Source: Amanita rubescens (taxonomy: Eukaryota; Basidiomycota; Agaricomycetes; Agaricales; Amanitaceae). From it: a stretch of 64,000 nucleotides of DNA. Position numbers and translations under genes: made by a program. Below the pieces are notes generated by a model. That model did no database searches and was not told where the DNA came from. It was given only the letters and a program-made list of their open reading frames with translations. The stretch spans positions 144,577 to 208,576 of the forward strand of contig WION01000063.1 in NCBI GenBank assembly GCA_015039365.1, in the 5' to 3' direction. Positions 10,924-19,885 of this stretch are shown here, piece by piece (the stretch's first letter is position 1; every line of letters starts with the position of its first letter).

Positions 10924-11724
10924 ATGCGGCCATTTGTCTATGGAAAAGAGAGCATTTTCGTGCGCGATAGTGACCTTGACCTCGGGCATTTGACCAAGTA
11001 TCAGATGGGGCAAACCAAAGATACTCACGGGGAACACGGTGATCACGTCACGTTACTATTAGTGAAGTTGAACCACCTCCTCCCCGAAACCCGTTTCTCT
11101 TGGTCTCCTCAGACGCTCATAATGAGAACCTCAAAAGGCAAAAATACTTGCGAAGACGCGATCTTACCCATGACAGACGACTACATGCAACAAATCGTCC
11201 GCCGCGAGAAGAACTACGAATTCCGGCGATACGAGATCGCGCCGTCCGTCAAGCGCATCTGGTTCTACCTCAACGCCCCCATCTCCTCCATTGTATATAT
11301 CTGCGAGATTGATCCCGCGCGGACGCGAAAACCGGGAGATGAGCCGCTCCCTGAAGACGGGCTCGGAAACCACGAGTACAACACGCGTCACAAAGACTGG
11401 GAAAGGTTCGACTATGCGTACCGCGTCCGTAGCGTTCGTCGGCTCAAGGAAAGCGTACGCTTGAAGGAGATGAAGGAGTTGTACGGGATGAAGAGTGCTC
11501 CACGAAGCCTGGTGTACGTGCCATCAATGCTGAGCAAGGCTGTGCTTTGGGATGAGCAGACTGTACTCTGGGACTCCGAGGACGCCGACATGATGCTACA
11601 GACGGAAGCTGCAACTCTCACCCACGTCTCCGAAACGAGTTGTCAGGGCTCTGATATGAAGAGGAAACGGGAGCGGGAGGAGCCGTGTGACTCTGACGAA
11701 GGGCCAGCCAAACGCGTTGCATAG
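10924..11724 (+). CDS. PUA/ASCH-like domain protein
   Basis: Single-exon ORF of up to 266 residues. The segment from about residue 66 (ATG at 11121) to 200 has the shape of fungal ASCH/PUA-like proteins: a charged EFRRYE motif after the first helix (KNYEFRRYEIAPSVKRIWFY), a beta-rich core and a GLGNHEYN turn. The C-terminal 35 residues are charged with a basic stretch (KRKREREE) that may be a nuclear signal. PUA-like domains usually bind RNA or modified nucleic acid; the substrate here is unknown. The first 65 residues look unlike the rest, so translation may really begin at 11121 or 11171. It starts 116 bp after the GH18-like stop, on the same strand. Confidence 0.65.
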   Translation: MRPFVYGKESIFVRDSDLDLGHLTKYQMGQTKDTHGEHGDHVTLLLVKLNHLLPETRFSWSPQTLIMRTSKGKNTCEDAILPMTDDYMQQIVRREKNYEFRRYEIAPSVKRIWFYLNAPISSIVYICEIDPARTRKPGDEPLPEDGLGNHEYNTRHKDWERFDYAYRVRSVRRLKESVRLKEMKELYGMKSAPRSLVYVPSMLSKAVLWDEQTVLWDSEDADMMLQTEAATLTHVSETSCQGSDMKRKREREEPCDSDEGPAKRVA

Positions 11725-12841
11725 TACGCGATCTTACTCGCCTCACATTCTCAAAGTTTGGCGAGGTCTGATGTCCCCATAGAACTCTCAATCAGAAAAT
11801 ACGATAGGGTGTCGTTGGTAAAGCTTCCATAGGAAGTTTACGATTTTGTAGGTTTAGTAGGTCGTGCTTAATGTTTTTTTTTGTGTTGCCTCATCTCATC
11901 GAGCACTGAAATTGATCATGGATACAATCGATTTCGAGATTCTGAGGGAACTCAACTGTGCCTTCCCTCAGTCGTCTTCTCAAGTTCTCCCTCCATCATG
12001 GTGTCACCTGGTACCTTCCCCTTCCCTCCCTCCCACCGCTGCTACTGTCAATAACTCCAGCCCTGCGCAGCCCCATCTCACTAGCCTACATTGCGCACTT
12101 CTTTGAGTTTGTCAACGTTGAGCCAGTGACAAGGCATGTAACTTGCGCATGATCAGATGTCGCTATGTGTGCACTAATAGACTCTGCTGCATATCGCACC
12201 ATAGTATGTCATTTTTTTGCTCCGCGATACTGGACAAAATACGGTGATCGTCCAAAATGCACTCACAACATTTCATTGCGGGTCATCCAGAACGGGCACG
12301 ATCTCTAATGATCTATCATGAAGCAGGGTGAGTGGCCGTGAGTCAATCGTTAACAGCTTTTGCAATCTAAACCCGTTCTCTCGTGATCGGTCGTGGCCAA
12401 CAATGAATGATCGTGAATTATCGTTAGCAAGTTTGTACTAGCACATTTGTGGACCTCGTGAGGGCTTTGTGATCGATTGTGAACGCCGGTGATCCATATT
12501 CTTTCATTCCCCAGGCTCAGGCTTATGAAGCCCGAGCCATGAGCCTCGAAAAGCCTACCATACGGCCCAGCTTGGGCCGGGCTTATGAGGGTGGGCTTGG
12601 GGCTTCAGGCCTCAGGCCCGAGCCCACAAATCACCAGCACTGTCGATTTTATGAAATAAAGTAACCGCACCGAGGTTATGAATCATTGTTATCTACGCCA
12701 ACCGACAAAAATCAACAAAACTTGTTCTCGATCGAGGTTATCGATTTCCCTCAATTAATTACAACATGGTTTAGAACGATCGAAAAAAATCTTGGTAGAG
12801 CAACTTCCTAGTGGGGACCTCGTCTTCAGACATCCCACTGC
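11725..12841. other. Intergenic with diverged short repeats
   Basis: No gene is recognisable. 12240-12490 contains scattered copies of GTGATCG / CGTGAAT-type words. 12508-12625 is a GC-rich stretch with repeated GGCTC / GGCCC / GCCCGAGCC words in both orientations that could fold. It resembles ends of decayed DNA transposons, but no element boundary or target duplication could be fixed. Confidence 0.45.
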
Positions 12842-13919
12842 TCATTGATTAATCAGCTCCCGGAGGTGAATAGCTCCCAGCTTAATCCGCTCCTTCTGCG
12901 TAAAAAGAAGATGCATGTAATGGACACTGTAGGCCCTAAACAAGCGGTAAGGCTCTCGGACCCACAGTTCAACTTCTGCGCAGAGAACTCCCAAGTCCCT
13001 CTGCTCTTCTTGGAAACGCGCGTAGGAGAGCATATACTCGAGCCCATCCTTGCACAGATAGTCGTACGCATCGCGGCGCAGATAAAGGGACTTGGAGAGC
13101 TTCGACCCGGACCAGTCAACGATGAGAGGGGTGTATACGATAATAATGGGTTTCCGCAAGTGGCGCCACAGCAGCTGCTCCTGCCAGAATCCTGCGTAGT
13201 CCGAGCCACAGATTTGGATATAACCATGCTCGAAGTCTTCGTAGAACCGTCCAATGACGAGGTTGAAGAGTTGGCAGTTGAACTGCAGGCGGGAGCACTC
13301 GGTCGCGAGCACAACGGCGAACTGGCCATGAATCGGGCATTGGAAAAGCACTTTATCGGGGTCGTCGTAATTGTTGTGAGAACCGTACTTGTCTACGAGG
13401 CCACATCCTTCGTGGGGGCACGCAGCACGTAGAGCAATCGACCCCGAAGACGGCGCAAGAGAGACACCTAACGCCTCACGGTCATCGATAATACCGCGTA
13501 AAATGTCCGGGATACGAGGGAGCGACAAGAATTCGGCTTCCATCCGGATGCGATACTCCACCTCTCCGCCAAAAAAGTTTGAAACAGTGCGAAGAATTTC
13601 GTGATAATCATTCAAGTGGTCAAATAACTTGCCTGTGTCACGAAGGCCGCGTTGATACGCCACTCCGTCGATGCTGCACTGCTCCCCCTTTGCATTATCC
13701 CACAGGTCAAGCATGATGTACGGTTTAAGATTGAGATTCTTGAGATGGGTGGCGACGGAGAATGCAAGGGCAATGGACGAGAGTGTCCCCAGGTGCGGGG
13801 AGCTGTTCGGCTGGATGATGAGGTTGATCTCCACCTCTGGGCCGCGAGTGATTAACTTCGCGAGGTATTCCGGGTAATCGTCCTTGAAAGCGTACGATCC
13901 TCCGCCAAGAGCATGGTGA
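12842..13919 (-). CDS. Class I aminoacyl-tRNA-synthetase-like protein (N-terminal exon unresolved)
   Basis: An open frame reads continuously from about 13919 to the stop at 12842 (about 358 residues). It has the class I nucleotidyl-transfer signatures: SPHLGT near the start of the Rossmann fold (HIGH-like) and GSKLSKS late (KMSKS-like), about 245 residues apart. Between them lies a metal-binding-like pair CPHEGCG...CPIHG. The arrangement recalls class I lysyl-tRNA synthetase, but the C-terminal anticodon-binding half is absent, so aminoacylation of tRNA is not assured; it may be a free-standing nucleotidylyltransferase. The frame enters from upstream without a clear ATG; an acceptor-like site near 13939-13942 suggests at least one more 5' exon in 13950-14195. 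No introns are needed in the mapped part. Confidence 0.65.
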
Positions 13920-14546
13920 CTAACCCCATCACAGCTGACAGGCGAAATCTAGGAGATGTGCTTGAGCTTAGTCAGAAACACTGTGATGAATACAAGGCAA
14001 ACCTCGCGTGGAGACAGTCGCTTCGCCAGCCGGCTATAGCAGCGAGCAAGAGAGGCAGAAATATATGACATGGTTGGATCTTGAAGGGCACCGGGATGTG
14101 GCAGCGAATGAGCTGGGTTGGGGACAAGTGTGATACAGCACACCTCCCGGAAGTTGCGCAATTCATACACCTGAGACAACTAGAATGAATCATGATTCAT
14201 CAGCGCCAGTGATGCACTCACGACTCACCGCCGGTCACCATCGTCGTAGCCCGCCCACATTTGTTCGTGATGTACAGCCCAGCCCACCATGTGCCGCAGT
14301 TCCAAAACTACGCGCCCATCCACTCCACAATATGGCGTATCTTTCTTTCCTGAGTGTCGTTGTGCCATATTAGATGCTCTATTTGATCAGCATGATTATA
14401 ACTTGTGCCCCCATCTCCAGTGTTGATAGGAAGCTTGAAAAAGGAAATAATGTCGAGGAATATGGATAGTTGAGAGTTATATAATCACTATCAAGCATCG
14501 CGATTGTAATCTTTTTTTTATAATATTGTGATTCACATGACGTGAA

Positions 14547-15128
14547 ATGTCCGTTGCAACTCCCACACTCTTACAGAGACCTCTAAAGTTCCCCGACTTG
14601 CTCCCAAAACCACCGCAACCTCACCCTCTTCCACTCTCTCGTCGTCGCATATATGGCCACCTCAATGTTGTTCGTGACTTGCAAAGGGAGATGGACGACT
14701 TGAGTGATGAGGAGAACGAGTTGGAAGATATCGTACGTTTCCTCCTCCTTACTTTGAAAACGCGAAAGCTGATATCACGTTTCTCGTTGCAGAATATGCA
14801 CATCCATAATCGAGGATTCAATTTTTTGATACCCATCGGGCGTGTGCTCACCCAGCAAGAAGAGAAAAACGACGTGAGGTCCCGTTAGCCTCCCTGATGT
14901 GTATTAACGCGGTCTATCTCAACACAGGCCGACGAGGAAACAGATGGGAGTGGCTCTGAACAATCAGAAGGTGGTCAATCGCTGATGGAGGATGACGGTG
15001 AGAATGACTCTAACCAAGATCTCGACGCGAGCATGGAAGACTTGGACGAAGACATGGCGCCGGATTCGGAGGATAACAATGATGGTGATATAACGGACGA
15101 TTTGGATGACGAGTCTGCTTCAATCTGA
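14547..15128 (+). CDS. Candidate anaphase-promoting complex subunit APC15/Mnd2
   Basis: Three exons, 14547-14732, 14793-14873 and 14928-15128, all phase 0, give 155 residues. The features are a Pro-rich N-terminus, a helix with acidic residues (DLSDEENELEDI), the short core FLIPIGRVLTQQEEKND, and a very acidic tail rich in Asp, Glu and Ser. A short helix, an (L/V)PIG core and a long acidic tail is the layout of APC15, a small APC/C subunit that supports release of the mitotic checkpoint complex. The protein is too short and low-complexity for a firm call from reading alone. A second, broken copy of this locus lies at about 26620-27420. Confidence 0.5.
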
Positions 15129-15405
15129 ACGTGAATAGGTACGTGGCGCCCAAAGTGTATACTTGCGAAACCACTGATTATATCCAGTTTCGTGCATATT
15201 CTTTTTATACTTGGCTGCAAGAATGTACTTTTGAACAAGTATATATAATACCGGCTCCAATACTCCCACTCCGTCCTTGTCTCTATATATGCTAGTCTCA
15301 GGCTGAGAGGGTTGATCCGGAGAGTCTCCTGAATTCAATCCTGCCCTTGGCTGTCGTAATTATGCACCGGCTAGAATCCCTTTGACCGTGTACATCGAAA
15401 CAACA
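14693..15405 (+). repeat. Duplicated block, copy 1 (partner 26621-27420)
   Basis: From the acidic-helix codons of the APC15-like gene to about 270 bp past its stop, this block is closely similar to 26621-27420, including both introns and the downstream region containing TTGCGTGCATATTCTTTT-type sequence. Differences are scattered substitutions and indels. Confidence 0.8.
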
Positions 15406-16000
15406 ACGATGGCTCGGAGATTAGTCGGGTCGCCCCGTGTATTCGACTTGACTTGCCCGAATCCATGGCTCTAGAATAGTCCGTCTCGGTGATGCGCCTG
15501 CCGACGATCTAAATGGGGGGAGGCCGTGGGAGATCTTTCGACACGGGGTGGAGCACAGACGCAATGATTATTTGCAGACGACACATTTATCGAGCCACCG
15601 CGGTATCGGTCCCGCGACTTGTTGCCAAGAAGAATTGGAACACGTCCCCGTCGCAAAGGATGCCAAATACAAGTACACTGCACCTATTGTGCTGTTACCG
15701 TTTGAACCCATTTGCCAGGTGCTACATATCGAAAGGACGCCTGACCATCACATTCCCCTATCACTTGAGCAATCGCATCCAGTTGCTCCTTTCTATTCTA
15801 TGAAAAGAGCCGCAATAGAACCAAACGCCTTGCCTCTTGTGCCATCAATAAGGATAGATTCTGGCAGATTTCTAAAGGCAAAACCAAATTGAGTAACCAA
15901 GTGATTATTTAAAGATCGTTCTGAGTTTCTTCGCAGTTAGGAGGGTCACTGTAGCGCGGCTAGAGATAATAGAGGAGCGATGAATTAGGGTCCCACTCAC
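15129..16000. other. Intergenic, no gene recognised
   Basis: Contains the 3' part of the duplicated block and a 114-codon plus-strand ORF at 15548-15892 with no recognisable domain. 15899-15955 is similar to 26458-26512 (core AAGATCGTTCTGAGTTTCT), another shared fragment of the two loci. Confidence 0.4.
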
Positions 16001-16272
16001 GATCAGGAAACTGCAGATCCTGCACAACAAACTTGATTTCTTTAGAAGGCTGATAATAGCGTTTGTAGAAATGCTGAAGTTCTTCATCGCTGTTGATAGT
16101 AACTATGTCCTTGGCTTCGTCGAGGAAAGTGACGCTGACATTCTCTGGTGAAACATCATACAGCCCAACGATTTTTGAGGCAAGATCTCCCCAGCTTGGC
16201 TGTACATCAAAATATGCAAGTCTAGTTGGGGCTTGGCCTTCTTGAGTTTGATAGTCATGAAAGACATTCCCG
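16001..16272 (-). pseudogene. PB1-domain exon fragment
   Basis: Reading down the minus strand from an acceptor at about 16273 to a donor at about 16000, the frame encodes a PB1-like domain: RLAYFDVQPSWGDLASKI, then the acidic OPCA-type stretch FLDEAKDIVTINSDEELQHF. PB1 domains mediate protein-protein pairing in signalling scaffolds. No start exon is seen, and the sequence upstream (above 16319) is a transposon hairpin with a LINE inside it, so this is probably the remainder of a gene cut off by insertion. The following exon quickly reaches stops. It could still be an internal exon of a gene whose other parts I did not recognise. Confidence 0.55.
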
Positions 16273-16318
16273 CTACGTAAGTGTCACAGTCACAAAGTGT
16301 CTACTCGCCACAGTGACC

Positions 16319-16365
16319 CAGACTCCTACCCAGTCTCACGGAGCGGCGCTTGAGGCTTGACGATG
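16319..16365. repeat. Left half of a hairpin MITE-like element
   Basis: Begins CAGACTCCTACCCAGTCTCACG; the reverse complement is found at 24099-24120. With 24026-24120 it forms one short foldback element of roughly 130 bp (removing the LINE and one copy of its target duplication). The tip is the same as the ends of the TIR elements at 32108-44759, and the inner TTGACGATGTTATGTAAG also occurs in the left TIR at 32108. Confidence 0.75.
16352..16365 (+). repeat. LINE target-site duplication, left copy
   Basis: GAGGCTTGACGATG, 14 bp, repeated exactly at 24026-24039 immediately after the LINE poly(A) tract. Confidence 0.9.
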
Positions 16366-16561
16366 CAATTCTTCTTGACCTTTTACCACCACCTTCCTAT
16401 TTGAGTCTAAACACGTTCTACATCTCCTACTGCTATTCTCTCCTGCCAGTCCACAAGAAGCCCCCCCCTTTGCTTTCTAAGACTCTTTTCCCCCATTTCT
16501 CCTTTTCCCCTCGTCCTTTCTATCGTCCTATTCCTCCATCCATTTTCCCATTCCTGGCCTC

Positions 16562-19500
16562 ATGCTTCCAGGGGAACCCCCCCTGCTAGACCACCTTGGT
16601 CTTGACGGTCACCGAAGGTCTAGATCCGCCTCGCTAACTACCAGGCGAGTTGCTAATTTCTTTCCTGCTACAACTATGACACCCACAGAGGGAAAGGGTT
16701 TGCCCCTCCCAGAGGAGACAGGCTTTGCGCCCTCCTCCTATGCACACGCAAACGTGCCCACCTCGTTGCACAGGGCAACATCACCAACGGTTTTCCCACA
16801 GGTTTTTTCCCAGGCTGTCCCTCCTTCCACCCTTGCACCGTATCACACGCCCGTCACCAACAACGTCGCTCTAGCTGTTCCTCACAACCCTGACTTCATG
16901 GCAAATCTTATTAGCGCCATCATGCCCAGCATTACCAATATAATAACCACCCACTTCCAAACCATGAGTGTCGAACAAACTAAACCACATGCCCAACCCG
17001 CTTCTCGCCTCCGTGGTGGAGCACCATCTGATCCCCCGTCCAGGATCCCTACGCCTACTCCTATCCCCTCCACCTTCCCTGAACACGAGGAAGAAACTGA
17101 CACTTGGTATAAACCAAAAACGCCTAAGACCGGCCGCATAAGCAGGGCTAAATCCGAATCCAGATTTAACCCCTTACCGTCCAAACCCAGTGACCCTGTC
17201 GATAACCCCTTTTCGGAACACAACCCGACCTTAAGGACAACGTCGCGTCTATCTTACCGCAATAATAACACCAGCGGCAACAATAGCGCTTACAACGCTA
17301 GCAGCAGCGACGACGGCAGCGACAGCGATATGGATTCCGACGAAGATGATACGATCACACTTGCCAGAGGCAAACAATTCGTCCTTGACCTGGGCCTTGA
17401 AACAAACCCCAATGCGATTCCAGGATTCATCCACGAAGGCCAAAAGGCAACCCTGGACGACACCAACCCTTACCACTTCCTTCAGAGAGGTGACATCGAT
17501 ATCGAAAACGTCAGCGGCTTTGTCAAATACTTTTCATCTGACTTCTTAAATTGGCGCACTTTGGGACATTTAATCTTCGATATTTTCGGAACCTGCAGGG
17601 TCGAAGGAGACAAGATGGACTTCATACAGTTTATGTACAAACTTTCGGAGCTTGCCACGAAGGCCGGCGACGACACAGCCGCTGGAATCCTGGAAAACAT
17701 GGCTGGTTCTGATCACTTACTGCGAAAAGCTAACAACAGGTTCAACACACTCAAAGATAGGGAAATACACCTTAAGGAACGGGTGTTAAGTAAGGAGGTT
17801 GAAGTTAAAGGTGCTAACCATGAAATAGGTGCCCTTAGGAATGAAAACCGCCGACTTAGGTCCGAAGTCACCGAAATGACAGGAGGCAAAAATGCGGCAA
17901 GGATGGAAATTGAGGGAATGAGGATTGAGTGTAAAAGAATGACGGACGACGCTGAGGTAGAGATCCGCGCTCTTCGAGAACAGTTAACTGGCTTGAAAAC
18001 CCAACTCGCCACTGTCTTAGGCAACTCTACCGCCAAACCCGCCAACATGGAAGTGGATGCCAATGTGGAGGAAGCTCCCACTGCGGCCCCACTCGCAACT
18101 CCCGCCCAAGTCGAAATAGAGGAGACGGCAACACAAAGAGGACGCCGCCCATTACCTGGTACTACTCGAAACGGCTCCTTCAGAAACAGGTCAGGATCCA
18201 CTGCCGCTCGCCCTACACGCACACAGCAAAACGACAACTCCAACGGCAACATCAAAATTAATGACACCTTCACTCGTACCATGTCTCAAATCATGAGCGT
18301 CCCGGGCATATCACCAGCCGAAGCCTTCATTGCCACGTCGAAACTTTTAGACAACAAGCCTGCTACCGCAGCTGCATCGGATTCGGGCAAACATAGGGAA
18401 AAACCAACCGACTGGCGTAACAGAAAACAAACCTATGCAGCAACAGCCGCCAAACCATTAGAAGATGTAAGCGAACTAATGAGGCGTATGAACCAAGTGG
18501 GACAAAATGTTAGTAACAATACCGTCACCACCAACGCGCGTGCACCCAAACCAACTTGGAATCAGCTACAAACACGCCGAAACCTCGTTACCAAACCCAC
18601 GGCCAATGGCACGAGACTTACAGAACTCCATCTCCAGGTACAAGCTTCAGTCGTTGCTGATCGACTAAGGTCCCTCTACGGCAAAGTCCTCCAAGAGGCG
18701 GTAGCCCTAGCTGTCAATCCTCATTTATCCGAGGAGGAGAAAAAGTTGTTTGAGGAAAACCCGGTCAAAGACGTACGATGGTCCACCAGAAACAACCTCA
18801 TCATCACCTGTGATGGTGCCATCTCCGATGAGATGGCTTCAGCCCTACTAGCAGCTGTCAATAAATGGACACCGGACAACTCCCAACATGGCACATCGGT
18901 TCTAAATAAGCCCCCGACCACCGACCTCAAGTTCCTATCAGTCTTAACTAGACACGGAGACGACAGCGAGATCACGCCAAATGATTACCAACAGCAGATC
19001 CGGCTTCACCCAGCCTGGCGAGATGTTATCTTCTGGGGAAAAGGCGCCAGTCTTCTTAGAAAGAAAGACGAACCCCTCCCGGACTCTACCATTCTTATCG
19101 TAACTATCGTTGATGACAACATGGGTAGCATCGGCAAAAAACTAATGAACACCAGAGTAAACTTCTGGGGTGAAGGCAGAATCTGCAGACGATGGATTCA
19201 AAAGAACCATGTCCCACGCTGCACTACCTGTCTGCGCTGGGGCCATAGCACACTTGCATGCTACACGGGAGAACGAAAATGTAGAAAGTGCGGAGGAGGA
19301 CACGTTGAGCGGAGGCACGAACAAAACTGTGAGAAATGTAAGAAGGGTAAAGGCACCATCTGCGCCCCGATGTGCGCCAACTGCAACGGCCCACATTTTG
19401 CAGATTCAGAAAACTGTCCTTTCTGGGCCATACGGTACAGCAGAAATGACATAGAGGCGCTTTATCTGAAACTAAAGAAGGAAAGAATGGAAACATCCAA

Positions 19501-19885
19501 AGCCAACCGCCTGTCTGGAGCCAAGGCAAACTCCAAGGGCAACACAGTCTCTATCCTCGCTCCGGCCACTACTACAACAACAAAATTTAGACCCATACGC
19601 ATTAACGCCAAAGCGAGCGGCAGCGGCAACGGCAAACCCACCCTCGACAAAGACGGTTTCCAAATCGTGAGCAGTGGAGCGCTCAGGGCATCGAAAGGCA
19701 GTGCTTTCGTTTTCCCGGTGAAAGACGATGATGATATGATAGAAGATAGCAATGTGGAGGAGCGGGTTTTCGCCAGGATCGATGACGATGACGTGGAAGA
19801 TAGTGAATCGGCGGCAGTAGAAGGTGACAAAGGCAAAGGTAAAACCAAGGCCTCAACCTCTGATAAATTCAACGTTACCCTATGA
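16562..19885 (+). CDS. LINE ORF1, zinc-knuckle nucleic-acid-binding protein
   Basis: 1,107 codons, open throughout. The N-terminal third is Pro/Ser/Thr-rich. A predicted coiled-coil stretch lies at about residues 400-480 (heptad-like, rich in Glu, Leu and Arg). The C-terminal third has CTTCLRWGHSTLAC (CCHC) followed by two more Cys/His clusters (CRKCGGGH..., CANCNGPHFADSENC). ORF1 proteins bind element RNA and form the retrotransposition particle. Translation may begin at 16562 or at the ATG at 16676. The stop TGA (19883-19885) overlaps the ORF2 ATG in ATGA. Confidence 0.85.
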   Translation: MLPGEPPLLDHLGLDGHRRSRSASLTTRRVANFFPATTMTPTEGKGLPLPEETGFAPSSYAHANVPTSLHRATSPTVFPQVFSQAVPPSTLAPYHTPVTNNVALAVPHNPDFMANLISAIMPSITNIITTHFQTMSVEQTKPHAQPASRLRGGAPSDPPSRIPTPTPIPSTFPEHEEETDTWYKPKTPKTGRISRAKSESRFNPLPSKPSDPVDNPFSEHNPTLRTTSRLSYRNNNTSGNNSAYNASSSDDGSDSDMDSDEDDTITLARGKQFVLDLGLETNPNAIPGFIHEGQKATLDDTNPYHFLQRGDIDIENVSGFVKYFSSDFLNWRTLGHLIFDIFGTCRVEGDKMDFIQFMYKLSELATKAGDDTAAGILENMAGSDHLLRKANNRFNTLKDREIHLKERVLSKEVEVKGANHEIGALRNENRRLRSEVTEMTGGKNAARMEIEGMRIECKRMTDDAEVEIRALREQLTGLKTQLATVLGNSTAKPANMEVDANVEEAPTAAPLATPAQVEIEETATQRGRRPLPGTTRNGSFRNRSGSTAARPTRTQQNDNSNGNIKINDTFTRTMSQIMSVPGISPAEAFIATSKLLDNKPATAAASDSGKHREKPTDWRNRKQTYAATAAKPLEDVSELMRRMNQVGQNVSNNTVTTNARAPKPTWNQLQTRRNLVTKPTANGTRLTELHLQVQASVVADRLRSLYGKVLQEAVALAVNPHLSEEEKKLFEENPVKDVRWSTRNNLIITCDGAISDEMASALLAAVNKWTPDNSQHGTSVLNKPPTTDLKFLSVLTRHGDDSEITPNDYQQQIRLHPAWRDVIFWGKGASLLRKKDEPLPDSTILIVTIVDDNMGSIGKKLMNTRVNFWGEGRICRRWIQKNHVPRCTTCLRWGHSTLACYTGERKCRKCGGGHVERRHEQNCEKCKKGKGTICAPMCANCNGPHFADSENCPFWAIRYSRNDIEALYLKLKKERMETSKANRLSGAKANSKGNTVSILAPATTTTTKFRPIRINAKASGSGNGKPTLDKDGFQIVSSGALRASKGSAFVFPVKDDDDMIEDSNVEERVFARIDDDDVEDSESAAVEGDKGKGKTKASTSDKFNVTL

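Noticed and set aside
15548..15892. 114-codon plus-strand ORF after the APC15-like gene
   Set aside because: No domain, no splice pattern and no paralogue; chance length.
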